In this document: positions 7,965-16,171 of the stretch, piece by piece
How the letters are laid out: each line of letters opens with the position of its first letter
Numbering within the stretch: the stretch's first letter is position 1
NCBI GenBank assembly: GCA_934234215.1
Contig: CAKQHB010000002.1
Span: 1-64,000 of the forward strand
DNA: 64,000 bases
Direction of reading: 5' to 3'
Source of the DNA: an uncultured Cuneatibacter sp.
GTDB lineage: Bacteria > Bacillota > Clostridia > Lachnospirales > Lachnospiraceae
Made by a program: the position numbers and the translations under genes
The notes under the pieces: model-generated
What the model was told of the DNA's origin: nothing
The model's database searches: none
Seen by the model: the letters and a program-made list of their open reading frames with translations, nothing else

Positions 7965-8772
7965 ATTTTGCACCTCTTTCCAGAAGGTCTCCGGTCATAT
8001 TATAGAGTGCGTCAATGATGCGATTGCGGTAAGTGGAGTTGCCATCGCCTTCCTGCATGTTGCTCCAGCCGATTTCACCGGCAAGTCCCATAGAAGCGAC
8101 AGCGGCAGCAGCAGCTTCCAACTGATTGTCGGGATTGGCAACGAGATAAGCAGTCAGAACACCGGACAACTGGCATCCGGTTCCGGTAATGCGGCTCATC
8201 TCCGGGCGGCCATTGCGGATGACATAGCATTTCTCACCATCGCTTACCAGATCAATGGCGCCGGTGATGGCAATGATACTGCCGGCTTTCTTTGCAAAGT
8301 CCTTTACAAAGCCAACAACGGTGTCGAGGTTTTCCTCGGTCACAGCATCGGCTGCATCGGCATCCACACCGTGGGTCTTGCCGCTGCCCAGAGCCAGTGT
8401 CTTGATCTCGGAAATATTACCGCGGATCACGTTGAAATTCAGCGTGTCCATCAGCTTCAGCGCGGTCTCCGTACGCATGCGGCTGGCACCGGCTCCAACC
8501 GGGTCCAGCAGAAGCGCATGACCTAACTCCTGCGCTTTCTTTCCGGCGAGCAGCATACTCTCTACTGTGCGGGAATTCAGCGTACCGATGTTGATGTTCA
8601 GACCACCGCAGATCGAAGTGATATCCTCCACATCCTGGGGATCATCTGCCATGATCGGGCTTCCACCGCAGGCAAGCAGCGCGTTCGCCACATCATTGAC
8701 GGTAACATAGTTCGTGATATTGTGAACCAGAGGGGCACTCTGTCTCACTTGATTCAGACAAGTAGAAAACAT
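7951..8772 (-). CDS. thiM: Hydroxyethylthiazole kinase
   Basis: ThiM phosphorylates the salvaged thiazole (THZ), supplying ThiE. The 273-aa protein has the family start PLVHNITNYVTVNDVANALLA near residue 12, GGSPIMADDPQDVEDI, LLDPVGAGAS, and the nucleotide/anion loop GTGCQLSG near residue 195 with the catalytic Cys. The ATG at 8772 has GGAGG five bases upstream; the longer frame to 8847 runs into the riboswitch terminator and is not used. It is the first gene of the operon. thiC, thiG and thiS are absent, so the operon is for salvage of both halves rather than de novo synthesis. Confidence 0.95.
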   Translation of the reverse strand: MFSTCLNQVRQSAPLVHNITNYVTVNDVANALLACGGSPIMADDPQDVEDITSICGGLNINIGTLNSRTVESMLLAGKKAQELGHALLLDPVGAGASRMRTETALKLMDTLNFNVIRGNISEIKTLALGSGKTHGVDADAADAVTEENLDTVVGFVKDFAKKAGSIIAITGAIDLVSDGEKCYVIRNGRPEMSRITGTGCQLSGVLTAYLVANPDNQLEAAAAAVASMGLAGEIGWSNMQEGDGNSTYRNRIIDALYNMTGDLLERGAKYEIR

Positions 8773-8844
8773 AAATCCTCCATTCTGCCGGGAGAGTAAA
8801 TTTTGTACGGCTGTCCGAAAATAGTAACGCTGTGAAAATGCATA

Positions 8845-8876
8845 CAAAAAACGGACGCCCCGATTCGGAATGTCCG
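8845..8876 (-). terminator. Riboswitch-controlled terminator
   Basis: On the minus strand a hairpin (8852-8876) with CGGAC/GTCCG outer and CCG/CGG inner pairs is followed by TTTTTT, between the TPP aptamer and thiM. This is the expression platform expected for transcriptional control. Confidence 0.8.
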
Positions 8877-8891
8877 CGAAAAACGAAAAAT

Positions 8892-8979
8892 CAGTTCCCT
8901 ACGTTGGCATTATCCAAATCAGGTTAAGGGTCGAAACTCCACAGTTTCCTCTCAGCCGCTTTTGCAGCTCCCCGACTAT
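8892..8979 (-). promoter_or_regulatory. TPP riboswitch (THI element)
   Basis: The minus strand carries the conserved aptamer elements in the right order: GTCGGGGAGC, GGCTGAGAGG, then ACCTGATTTGGATAATGCC and AACGTAGGGAA. These are the near-invariant thiamine pyrophosphate binding segments. It lies about 120 bases ahead of the thiM start, with a terminator between, so TPP binding should stop transcription of thiM-thiE-thiD-cytX-araC. The family is well established; the aptamer here is close to consensus. Confidence 0.97.
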
Positions 8980-9001
8980 TGAAATTTACTTGACGAAGAA
9001 T

Positions 9002-9030
9002 AGTATAGCGCAGATGCAGAAATTGCGCAA
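9002..9030 (-). promoter_or_regulatory. Promoter of the thiamine operon
   Basis: On the minus strand TTGCGC (9025-9030), a 17-bp spacer and TATACT (9002-9007) precede the TPP aptamer by about 25 bases. Confidence 0.7.
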
Positions 9031-9120
9031 GCGTATCCTGAAATGGTACGAAAACAGGTTATAAATAAAACTAATAACAAGACCTAGAATATTGCAATAA
9101 TACAGAACCTATATGACCTA

Positions 9121-9159
9121 TTGACATGGTAGGCATTTTGATGGTATGATACGACCATC
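9121..9159 (+). promoter_or_regulatory. Promoter of metY with overlapping inverted repeat
   Basis: TTGACA (9121-9126), an 18-bp spacer and TATGAT (9145-9150) form a near-consensus promoter. GATGGT-atgatacg-ACCATC (9140-9159) is an inverted repeat that covers the -10, a suitable place for a repressor linked to sulfur or methionine supply. No SAM riboswitch or T-box is visible in the leader. The bases from 9031 to 9120 hold nothing else I can support. Confidence 0.65.
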
Positions 9160-9231
9160 AAAAAGAAAAACACACGGAACCCGCGTAAATGCGTGGTTTT
9201 GAACAAAAAAGATAAAAGGAGACGACAGGTT

Positions 9232-10518
9232 ATGAGCGAGTATAAGTTTGAAACATTGCAGTTACATGTTGGACAGGAAGAGCCGGATCCGGCGACAGAT
9301 GCGAGAGCAGTTCCGATTTACCAGACGACCTCTTATGTATTTAAGAATTCCGCACATGCAGCAGCCCGTTTTGGACTGGCAGACGCAGGTAACATTTATG
9401 GACGTCTGACGAACTCCACTCAGGATGTTCTGGAGAAGAGAATTGCCGCTCTGGAAGGCGGTGTTGCAGCTCTGGCAGTTGCATCCGGTGCAGCAGCGAT
9501 CACATATGCAATTCAGGCCTTGACCGGAGATGGCGGACATATCGTAGCGCAGAAGACAATCTACGGCGGCAGCTATAATCTGATGGAGCATACATTACCC
9601 CATTATGGTGTGACAACCACTTTCGTAGATGCACATAATCTGGCAGAAGTAGAGGGAGCCATTCAGGAAAATACCCGTGCAATCTATCTGGAGACGCTGG
9701 GCAATCCGAACTGTGACATTCCTGACATTGATGCAATCGCAGAGATTGCGCATAAGCATGGTCTGCCGCTGGTAATTGATAACACATTTGGTACTCCCTA
9801 TCTGATCCGTCCCATCGAGCACGGTGCAGATATCGTAGTACATTCCGCGACAAAGTTCATCGGCGGTCATGGTACGACCCTTGGCGGTATCATTGTAGAT
9901 TCCGGTAAGTTTGACTGGAAGGCAAGCGGCAAGTATCCGAACATTGCAGATGCAAACCCCAGCTACCACGGCGTATCCTTCGTAGACGCTGCCGGTCCTG
10001 CCGCATTTGTGACCTACATTCGTGCAATCCTGCTGCGTGATACCGGCGCTACTATTTCTCCGTTTAACGCATTCCTGCTGCTGCAGGGCGTTGAGACACT
10101 GTCTCTGAGACTGGATCGCCACGCAGAGAACACCAAGAAGGTCGTAGAGTTCCTTGCAAATCATCCGCAGGTAGAGCATGTCAACCATCCGTCACTGCCG
10201 GATCATCCGGATCATGCCCTGTATGAGAAATATTTCCCTCATGGCGGCGGATCTATTTTCACTTTTGAAATCAAGGGTGGACAGGCAGAAGCACATAAGT
10301 TTATCGACAACCTGAAGATCTTCTCCCTGCTCGCAAATGTTGCAGACGTAAAGAGTCTGGTTATCCATCCGGCAACTACGACACATTCTCAGCTGACCGA
10401 GGAAGAGCTGGCAGATCAGGGCATTAAGCCGAACACGATCCGTCTGTCCATCGGTACAGAGCACATCGACGATATCCTTGCAGATCTGGAAGCTGGATTT
10501 GCAGCAGTTCGTCAGTAA
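9232..10518 (+). CDS. O-acetylhomoserine aminocarboxypropyltransferase (sulfhydrylase)
   Basis: PLP enzyme of the Cys/Met metabolism family that makes homocysteine from O-acetylhomoserine and sulfide (MetY type). The 428-aa protein begins MSEYKFETLQLHVGQEEPDP and has PIYQTTSYVF, YGRLTNSTQDVLEKRIAALEGG, the PLP-contact region YGGSYNLM, and the Schiff-base Lys in VVHSATKFIGGHGT near residue 207. The length and the SIGTEHIDDILADLEAGFAAV ending match MetY better than MetB/MetC. The start at 9232 has AGGAG ten bases upstream; the frame extends to 9193 without a site. It stands alone behind its own promoter. Confidence 0.92.
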   Translation: MSEYKFETLQLHVGQEEPDPATDARAVPIYQTTSYVFKNSAHAAARFGLADAGNIYGRLTNSTQDVLEKRIAALEGGVAALAVASGAAAITYAIQALTGDGGHIVAQKTIYGGSYNLMEHTLPHYGVTTTFVDAHNLAEVEGAIQENTRAIYLETLGNPNCDIPDIDAIAEIAHKHGLPLVIDNTFGTPYLIRPIEHGADIVVHSATKFIGGHGTTLGGIIVDSGKFDWKASGKYPNIADANPSYHGVSFVDAAGPAAFVTYIRAILLRDTGATISPFNAFLLLQGVETLSLRLDRHAENTKKVVEFLANHPQVEHVNHPSLPDHPDHALYEKYFPHGGGSIFTFEIKGGQAEAHKFIDNLKIFSLLANVADVKSLVIHPATTTHSQLTEEELADQGIKPNTIRLSIGTEHIDDILADLEAGFAAVRQ

Positions 10519-10524
10519 TCCTTG

Positions 10525-10661
10525 CATCGCCCATTGGAATCGGGATTCCGTCTCTGGTGGGCGTGGCGATCACAGCAGCCACATATAAGTGGAAGAAATC
10601 AACATTTCTTAGCATCGCAGCAGGAACTGCAGGGTATATGGTGGCACTGAGGATGTTCTAA
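10525..10661 (+). pseudogene. 3' remnant of an azlD-like branched-chain amino acid transport gene
   Basis: Reading from 10525 to the TAA at 10659-10661 gives ASPIGIGIPSLVGVAITAAT, YKWKKSTFLSIAAGTAGYMV and ALRMF, which is the characteristic last membrane helix and ending of AzlD proteins. No start codon, ribosome site or N-terminal half is present; the fragment begins just after the metY stop. No azlC is nearby. It is most simply a decayed gene whose front part was lost by deletion. The similarity is from memory of the family and was not searched. Confidence 0.6.
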
Positions 10662-10780
10662 AATAGTGCTCGCAATGATGAGCCTTTTTTTCACGAAGAG
10701 ATCCTACTTCAAAAGTCGTGGGAGTATCTTATAGTGGATAACACTGGAAGAAAGAGCAAATAAAATCAGGAGACAATGCA

Positions 10781-10808
10781 AAGGAGGTGTAAAAGCATCT
10801 CCTTTTTT
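10781..10808 (+). terminator. Intrinsic terminator
   Basis: AAGGAGGTG (10781-10789) pairs with CATCTCCTT (10796-10804) with one G-T pair, followed by TTTTTT. It may end metY transcription that passes through the azlD remnant. Bases 10662-10780 contain only a weak GCTC/GAGC hairpin with a T-run near 10680. Confidence 0.7.
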
Positions 10809-10839
10809 GATACAGGAAAATAAATATGCTATAGAATAG

Positions 10840-10899
10840 AAAATAGAACCGCAAGAACTGACATCTAGCGAGCAGCCGTCAGTTCTGCGGTTCTATTTT
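10840..10899 (-). terminator. Terminator of the YfcC gene (also active-looking on plus strand)
   Basis: A long stem pairs 10840-10862 with 10878-10899 (ATAGAACCGC.AGAACTGAC type, one bulge) and has A/T tails on both sides, so it can act in either direction. It lies 28 bp beyond the YfcC stop codon. Confidence 0.8.
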
Positions 10900-10926
10900 A
10901 CTTTCGCACAGTTATTTTGAAGCTTT

Positions 10927-12447
10927 TTAGAAATTGATTCCCACCGCGATCAAAATCGTAATCACAGCAGCAATCATCAGCACGCCTAAGAACTTCCACA
11001 TGAATTTCACCCAGCTGGACCACTCGATTTTTGCAACTGCCAGAGATGCAATCAGGCAGCCGGATGTGGGAACGATGATGTTTGTCAGAGCATCACCGAG
11101 CTGGAATGCCAGTACGGAAGTCTGTCTTGTGACACCGAGCAGGTCTGCAAGCGGTGCCATGATCGGCATTGTGATGGCAGCCTGTCCGGAACCGGATACA
11201 ACAAAGAAGTTGAAGACGGACTGGAACAGGTACATCAGCACTGCGGCAACGGAGCCGGAAAGTCCGGAAAATGCCTGCGAAATGCCGTACAGGATGGTGT
11301 TGATAACTGTAGGCGTGGACGGGTCAGATCCACCAAGAACCTGCATGATACCCTGTGCCATCGCAACAACCAGAGCGGCACCGATCAGGTCTGTTGCTCC
11401 CTTTTTAAAAGAGGCAGCGATATCATTCAGCTTCATATTGTTTAAATGGAAAATCATTCCGATCACACCGGCAACAACTCCCATAACAAAGAACTGGGTG
11501 GCGATTTCCGCCATGTAATAGCCTTTTACCATAACGCCCCAGATGACCCAGATCATGGTGGCAAGCAGCGTCAGAAGGACTAAGATATGTCCAATACCAA
11601 AGGTGTGCTTGTCATCCGTGCCGGTCTGTTCATTCTGATCGCGGAAGTACTGATCGGTCTCGTAGGCGATGGAAGTCATGGGATTCTTTTTGATTTTCGC
11701 TGCATACAACATCGTCATGGTACAGCCGAGTGTCGTGAAGCCGAGCCACATTACCATGCGGAATCCGGCACCGGAGAATACATCCAGTCCGGCAATCCCC
11801 TGTGCTATACCGACAGAAAACGGATTCATCCAGGAAGTACCAAAGCCAATCTGCGTTGCAACGTAGGTAACTAAGATGGCAATGACGGTATCATAGCCGA
11901 CTGCAACGAACAGCGGACAAAGGATCATAGTAAATGGAAGCGCCTCCTCGCCCATTCCAAAAACTGCGCCGCCCAAAGAAAACAGCACAAAAAGAATTGG
12001 AATCAGCAGCTTTTCCGCGCCCTTTGCTTTTCGAATCAGGCGGATGAGTCCCGCTTCGATGGCACCTGTCCGGATCATAATGCCGAAAGAACCGCCGACG
12101 ACTAATAAAAATGCAATGATCTGAATGGCAGAATCACTGGTAATACCATTGTACAGATAGTTGAAGAAACCGGTTTCGCCATCGCCGCTGAACAACGAAA
12201 CGCCCTCCGTTACAACATTTCCAGCTTCGTCTGTCAGGTACTGAAAGCTACCGTCTTTGATGACGGTGCGAGTCTTTTCAACCCCGTTCATAATGTAGGT
12301 GACATCCTGTGTTTCGTAATACCCCTTCGGAACAAGGAATGTCAGGATCGCAGCCAGAATGACTACGAAAAAGATAATAATGTAAGTGTCTGGCATGTTA
12401 AATCCCTTATTAAAGGATTTCAGACCACTTCCCCTCTGTTTACTCAT
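10927..12447 (-). CDS. YfcC family carrier (C4-dicarboxylate anaerobic carrier-like)
   Basis: A 506-aa membrane protein with about 12 segments of the YfcC/DcuC-like ion transporter superfamily. It starts with a short basic tail, FNMPDTYIIIFFVVILAAIL, the typical opening, and an external loop at about 45-95. Landmarks are GGSFGIMIRTGAI near residue 117, FGMGEEALPFTMI near 160, TQIGFGTSWMNPFSVGIAQGIAG near 195, and VSGSGQAAITMPIMAPL near 415. These carriers are linked to amino acids or dicarboxylates, but the substrate is not determined. GAAGGGAG precedes the start. It is a single gene facing metY and divergent from the TtcA-like gene. Confidence 0.88.
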   Translation of the reverse strand: MSKQRGSGLKSFNKGFNMPDTYIIIFFVVILAAILTFLVPKGYYETQDVTYIMNGVEKTRTVIKDGSFQYLTDEAGNVVTEGVSLFSGDGETGFFNYLYNGITSDSAIQIIAFLLVVGGSFGIMIRTGAIEAGLIRLIRKAKGAEKLLIPILFVLFSLGGAVFGMGEEALPFTMILCPLFVAVGYDTVIAILVTYVATQIGFGTSWMNPFSVGIAQGIAGLDVFSGAGFRMVMWLGFTTLGCTMTMLYAAKIKKNPMTSIAYETDQYFRDQNEQTGTDDKHTFGIGHILVLLTLLATMIWVIWGVMVKGYYMAEIATQFFVMGVVAGVIGMIFHLNNMKLNDIAASFKKGATDLIGAALVVAMAQGIMQVLGGSDPSTPTVINTILYGISQAFSGLSGSVAAVLMYLFQSVFNFFVVSGSGQAAITMPIMAPLADLLGVTRQTSVLAFQLGDALTNIIVPTSGCLIASLAVAKIEWSSWVKFMWKFLGVLMIAAVITILIAVGINF

Positions 12448-12535
12448 GTTGAGTCTCCCTTCGTTTTTTAATAGCGCACGAAGAGTAGTTTAACATACGA
12501 AAGCAAATAAAGAAATAGGGAATTTTTTGAATTTG

Positions 12536-12585
12536 TTCCGAAATACCTAAAATATATTGTAGTAGTTTCGGAAAAATGGTACTAT
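12536..12585 (+). promoter_or_regulatory. Promoter of the rhodanese-TtcA gene with flanking inverted repeat
   Basis: TTGTAG (12557-12562), 17 bp, TACTAT (12580-12585) form a plausible promoter. TTCCGAAA (12536-12543) and TTTCGGAA (12566-12573) are perfect inverted arms 22 bp apart that straddle the -35, which suggests a regulator site or a looped operator. Confidence 0.5.
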
Positions 12586-12627
12586 CAAAGGGATGTATGT
12601 GATGGATCTGACAGAAAGAGGAGTTTT

Positions 12628-13776
12628 ATGGAAGAAAGAATGGAGATTACCGCAGAAGAGCTGGAGCAATTGGCACCCGGCAGTTTTCAGGTATATGATA
12701 TCAGAAGTGCGCTGGAGATTGATCATGGCTGCATTCCGGGATCAGTGGCGACATCGACGGAGAAGTTGATAGAGAATCCGCCGGAAAGTAAGGCGCAGAA
12801 GCTTGTGATCTGCTGCAGCAGAGGACAGTTCAGCCTGGAACTGGCGTATCAGCTGCAGGAACAAGGCTATGATGCTGTGAGTCTGAAGGGCGGCTATCGT
12901 TCCTGGCTGCTGCATGAGATGAAGAAGCAGCAGGCGGACGAGCTGTGTGAGCAGGTGGAGACAAGCCTGCGCAAGAAGTTCCGCAAGCAGATCTGGTGCA
13001 ACTTCACAAAGGCGATCAACCGTTATGAGCTGGTAAAAGAGGGCGACCGTATTGCGGTCTGTATTTCCGGCGGTAAGGATTCCATGCTGATGGCGAAGCT
13101 GTTTCAGGAATTGAAGCGTCACAATAAGTTTGACTTTGATGTAAAGTTTCTGGTGATGGACCCCGGCTACAGCCCGGAAAATCGTCAGGTCATTGAGGAG
13201 AATGCCAGAAAATTAAAAATTCCGATCACGGTTTTTGAGTCTGACATTTTCGAATCCGTGTATCACATCGAGAAGTCGCCGTGCTATCTGTGTGCGCGTA
13301 TGCGCCGCGGTCATCTGTATCATTATGCACAGGAACTGGGCTGCAATAAGATCGCGCTGGGACACCATTATGACGATGTCATTGAGACGATTCTCATGGG
13401 CATGCTGTACGGCTCGCAGATCCAGACGATGATGCCGAAGCTGCACAGCACAAATTTCGAGGGGATGGAGCTGATCCGCCCGCTGTATCTGATTCGCGAG
13501 GATGACATCAAGGCATGGCGGGATGCAAATGATCTGCATTTTATTCAGTGTGCCTGCAAATTCACAGATACCTGCACCACATGTAATAATGAAGAAAACC
13601 GTTCGAAGCGTGTAGAGATCAAGGAGCTGATCCGTACCTTGAAGCAGGTGAATCCGTATGTAGAAGGCAACATTTTCAAGAGCGTGGAGAATGTTAATCT
13701 GGATACGGTCGTTGCTTATAAGCAAAATGGTGTGAGACATCATTTTCTGGATGATTATGACACAAAGGCAGAATAA
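12628..13776 (+). CDS. Rhodanese domain fused to TtcA-like tRNA thiolation ATPase
   Basis: A two-domain protein of 382 aa. Residues about 5-95 are a rhodanese domain with the persulfide Cys in the loop ICCSRGQ (Cys62/63). Residues about 115-375 are a TtcA/TilS-type PP-loop ATPase: SGGKDS at 147-152, then CYLC (Cys219 and Cys222) and a late cluster CACKFTDTCTTC (Cys308, 310, 316, 319). TtcA enzymes use a [4Fe-4S] cluster held by CxxC plus a later Cys to make 2-thiocytidine in tRNA. The fusion suggests that the rhodanese half delivers persulfide sulfur to the ATPase half in the same chain. GAGGAG precedes the 12628 ATG; a second in-frame ATG at 12640 is possible. The exact tRNA target is not shown by sequence. 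Confidence 0.88.
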   Translation: MEERMEITAEELEQLAPGSFQVYDIRSALEIDHGCIPGSVATSTEKLIENPPESKAQKLVICCSRGQFSLELAYQLQEQGYDAVSLKGGYRSWLLHEMKKQQADELCEQVETSLRKKFRKQIWCNFTKAINRYELVKEGDRIAVCISGGKDSMLMAKLFQELKRHNKFDFDVKFLVMDPGYSPENRQVIEENARKLKIPITVFESDIFESVYHIEKSPCYLCARMRRGHLYHYAQELGCNKIALGHHYDDVIETILMGMLYGSQIQTMMPKLHSTNFEGMELIRPLYLIREDDIKAWRDANDLHFIQCACKFTDTCTTCNNEENRSKRVEIKELIRTLKQVNPYVEGNIFKSVENVNLDTVVAYKQNGVRHHFLDDYDTKAE

Positions 13777-13811
13777 TTATAATTTTTGCTGAAAAATGTC
13801 GGGGTTTTTAG

Positions 13812-13869
13812 TTTCATTTTCGGACAGAAACGTCTAAAATAGAAAATAAGAAGAAACGAAACCGTTTCT
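13812..13869 (+). promoter_or_regulatory. Promoter and palindromic operator of the GH120 gene
   Basis: TTTCAT (13812-13817), 17 bp, TAAAAT (13835-13840) give a moderate promoter. AGAAACG-AAAC-CGTTTCT (13852-13869) is a perfect 7-bp-arm palindrome placed just past the predicted start of transcription, the usual place for a LacI- or GntR-type repressor acting on a sugar gene. Confidence 0.55.
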
Positions 13870-13939
13870 CTTAGAAAAATAATGATGAAATTCAAAAAAG
13901 GAGGAGTGACCGGCGAGGACGTCGGCACGAACAGACACA

Positions 13940-15895
13940 ATGGGCAGAATTTATCATGTAGCAAAAACAGGATGTGACTGGAACGAAGGAACGGCAGAGC
14001 AGCCTTTCCTCACGATCAGCAAGGCCGCAAAGGTCGCAGAGGCTGGAGATACCGTTCTGGTTCACGAAGGCGTTTACCGTGAGTGGGTAAAGCCGGAGCA
14101 TCGCGGAGAAGGCGAGCAGCGCCGGATCACCTATCAGGCAGCGGAAGGCGAGAAGGTCATCATCAAAGGTTCTGAGCAGATCACCACATGGGAGCCGGTA
14201 GAGGGCAATGTGTGGAAAGTTGTTCTGCCGAACAGTTTCTTTGGCGAGTACAACCCTTATGACACGCCGATCCTTGGCGACTGGCTCATCAAGCCGGACG
14301 AGTGGGATGTACATACCGGTGATGTTTATCTGAATGGCAAGTCTTTCTACGAGGCAACCTGTCTGGAAGATGTGAAGAATCCGCAGAAGCGGGAGTTTGG
14401 ATTCCGCGTACCGTGGAAGGTTCGTCCGGAAGCAGTAGAAGATCCGGAGCAGAGTGTTTATCAGTGGTTTGCAGAAGTAGATCATGAGAATACCACGATT
14501 TATGCAAACTTCCAGGGCACAGATCCGAACAAGGAGCTGACTGAGATCAATGTCCGCCGCAGTGTTTTCTATCCGGAAAAGAACGGCATCAATTACATCA
14601 CGGTTCGTGGATTTGAGCTGGCACAGGCAGCTACCCCCTGGGCACCGCCTACCGCAGATCAGCCCGGTCTGATCGGACCGAACTGGGCAAAGGGCTGGAT
14701 CATCGAGGATAATATCATTCACGATGCAAAGTGCAGCGCTGTCAGCATCGGTAAGGAAGCATCCACCGGTCACAATGAGCGCACGATCTACTGCAGAAAG
14801 CCCGGCTATCAGAATCAGCAGGAATCTGTATTCCGCGCCCTGCAGATCGGCTGGAGCAAAGAGACCATTGGTTCTCACATTATTCGCAATAATACGATCT
14901 ATAATTGTGGTCAGAATGGTATTGTCGGACATCTTGGATGCGCATTCAGCCGGATCTATCACAACCGTATTTACAACGTAGCCAGAAAGCATGAGTATTT
15001 CGGACATGAGATCGCAGGCATCAAGTTGCATGCCGCTCTGGACGTACAGATTTTTGACAACTACATTCATGACTGCACACTGGGAACCTGGCTGGACTGG
15101 GAAGCACAGGGGGTTCGCATTCATGGCAATGTTTACAACCACAACGATCGTGATCTGATGATCGAGGTAACACACGGACCGTGCCTGGTAGAGAACAACA
15201 TCTTTATGTCCAACTACAACTTTGATAATGTGGCACAGGGTACTGCATATGTAAACAATCTTTGCTGTGGTCTGATGCGCAGAGTCAAGGTGCTGGATCG
15301 TTCTACTCCGTATCACTTCCCGCACACGACGCAGGTGCTCGGCTATGCACTGGTTCTGTCCGGTGATGATCGTCTGTATAACAACATTTTCGCAGGTATT
15401 AAGGATGTCGAGGAGCCGGACAGCACATTGGGTACGGTAGGCTACAATGGCTGTACCACTTCCATCGAAGAGTTCGAGGCAGCTGTCCGCGGAGCGCACA
15501 GCAGAGAGGATCAGTCCATGTTCCGCCGCATCGAGCAGCCTGCTTATGTCAATGCAAATGTCTACTATCAGAATGCACAGCCGTTTGATAAAGAGCAGGA
15601 CAAGGCAGTTGTAACCGGATTTGATCCGAAGGCAAAGGTCGTAGAGGATGGCGATGGTGTTTATCTGGAAATCGAGTGTGATGGGAGCATGTTTACACTG
15701 CCGACGCAGATCCACGGAACGAGTACTCTTGGAGCTGTTCGTCTCGTGAATGCAGAGTTTGAAACACCGGAAGGAACACCGATTGTGCTGGATACCGATA
15801 TCACCGGAGCAAAGCGCAGTGACAGACCGGTACCGGGTCCGGTAGAAGGTCTGAAACCCGGCAAGAACCGGATTCGTCTGACAAATCTGGACTAA
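13940..15895 (+). CDS. GH120 beta-xylosidase, cytoplasmic
   Basis: A 651-aa right-handed beta-helix enzyme of glycoside hydrolase family 120, closely like Thermoanaerobacterium XylC in the stretches I recall (YHVAKTG, AGDTVLVHEGVYREWVKP, ATPWAPPTADQPGLIGPNW). Candidate catalytic residues are Asp386 in LDWEAQG (nucleophile) and Glu409 in IEVTHGP (acid/base); their 23-residue spacing equals that of Asp382/Glu405 in XylC. There is no signal peptide, so it would cleave imported xylo-oligosaccharides inside the cell. Odd point: the strong GGAGGAG at 13900-13906 is over 30 bases before the only usable ATG (13940), and a TGA closes the frame at 13907-13909. A 31-codon ORF starting at 13882 overlaps the gene start. 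It is a single gene with its own terminator. Confidence 0.93.
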   Translation: MGRIYHVAKTGCDWNEGTAEQPFLTISKAAKVAEAGDTVLVHEGVYREWVKPEHRGEGEQRRITYQAAEGEKVIIKGSEQITTWEPVEGNVWKVVLPNSFFGEYNPYDTPILGDWLIKPDEWDVHTGDVYLNGKSFYEATCLEDVKNPQKREFGFRVPWKVRPEAVEDPEQSVYQWFAEVDHENTTIYANFQGTDPNKELTEINVRRSVFYPEKNGINYITVRGFELAQAATPWAPPTADQPGLIGPNWAKGWIIEDNIIHDAKCSAVSIGKEASTGHNERTIYCRKPGYQNQQESVFRALQIGWSKETIGSHIIRNNTIYNCGQNGIVGHLGCAFSRIYHNRIYNVARKHEYFGHEIAGIKLHAALDVQIFDNYIHDCTLGTWLDWEAQGVRIHGNVYNHNDRDLMIEVTHGPCLVENNIFMSNYNFDNVAQGTAYVNNLCCGLMRRVKVLDRSTPYHFPHTTQVLGYALVLSGDDRLYNNIFAGIKDVEEPDSTLGTVGYNGCTTSIEEFEAAVRGAHSREDQSMFRRIEQPAYVNANVYYQNAQPFDKEQDKAVVTGFDPKAKVVEDGDGVYLEIECDGSMFTLPTQIHGTSTLGAVRLVNAEFETPEGTPIVLDTDITGAKRSDRPVPGPVEGLKPGKNRIRLTNLD

Positions 15896-15923
15896 GTAAT
15901 TTTTATTATTAAGAAAAAATGCA

Positions 15924-15954
15924 GCGGACAGCCTGACGAGGGCTGTCCGTTTTT
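15924..15954 (+). terminator. Terminator of the GH120 gene
   Basis: CGGACAGCC (15925-15933) pairs with GGCTGTCCG (15941-15949) and is followed by TTTTT. Confidence 0.9.
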
Positions 15955-16171
15955 GATTCGCGACATGAGAATGTTCGCGAGGCAGGCATTCTGGTGGTCG
16001 TTGAATTCTATTTTGCTGCCTTGTCGGAATAGCAATCCTCCTATTGGGTGATAATTGGAACAAAACAAGACTTTTTTGCGCAAGAAAATGATAAAAAAGG
16101 TCAAGAAAGTAAAAAAACGCTTGACAAATCGAAAAAAAGCTATTAGCCTTGTACAGCAAGAAAACCAGTTT

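Noticed and set aside
9160..9231. SAM riboswitch or T-box in the metY leader
   Set aside because: The leader is too short and lacks any of the conserved elements of either family.
10662..10690. Terminator right after the azlD remnant
   Set aside because: The stem is only four base pairs (GCTC/GAGC), too weak to list as a terminator despite the T-run.
13892..16159. A 755-codon minus-strand frame opposite the GH120 gene
   Set aside because: It is a shadow of the GH120 coding strand: it lacks domain motifs and a ribosome site, is rich in Cys/His/Ile from the complement of a high-quality gene, and the plus-strand product has clear catalytic residues.
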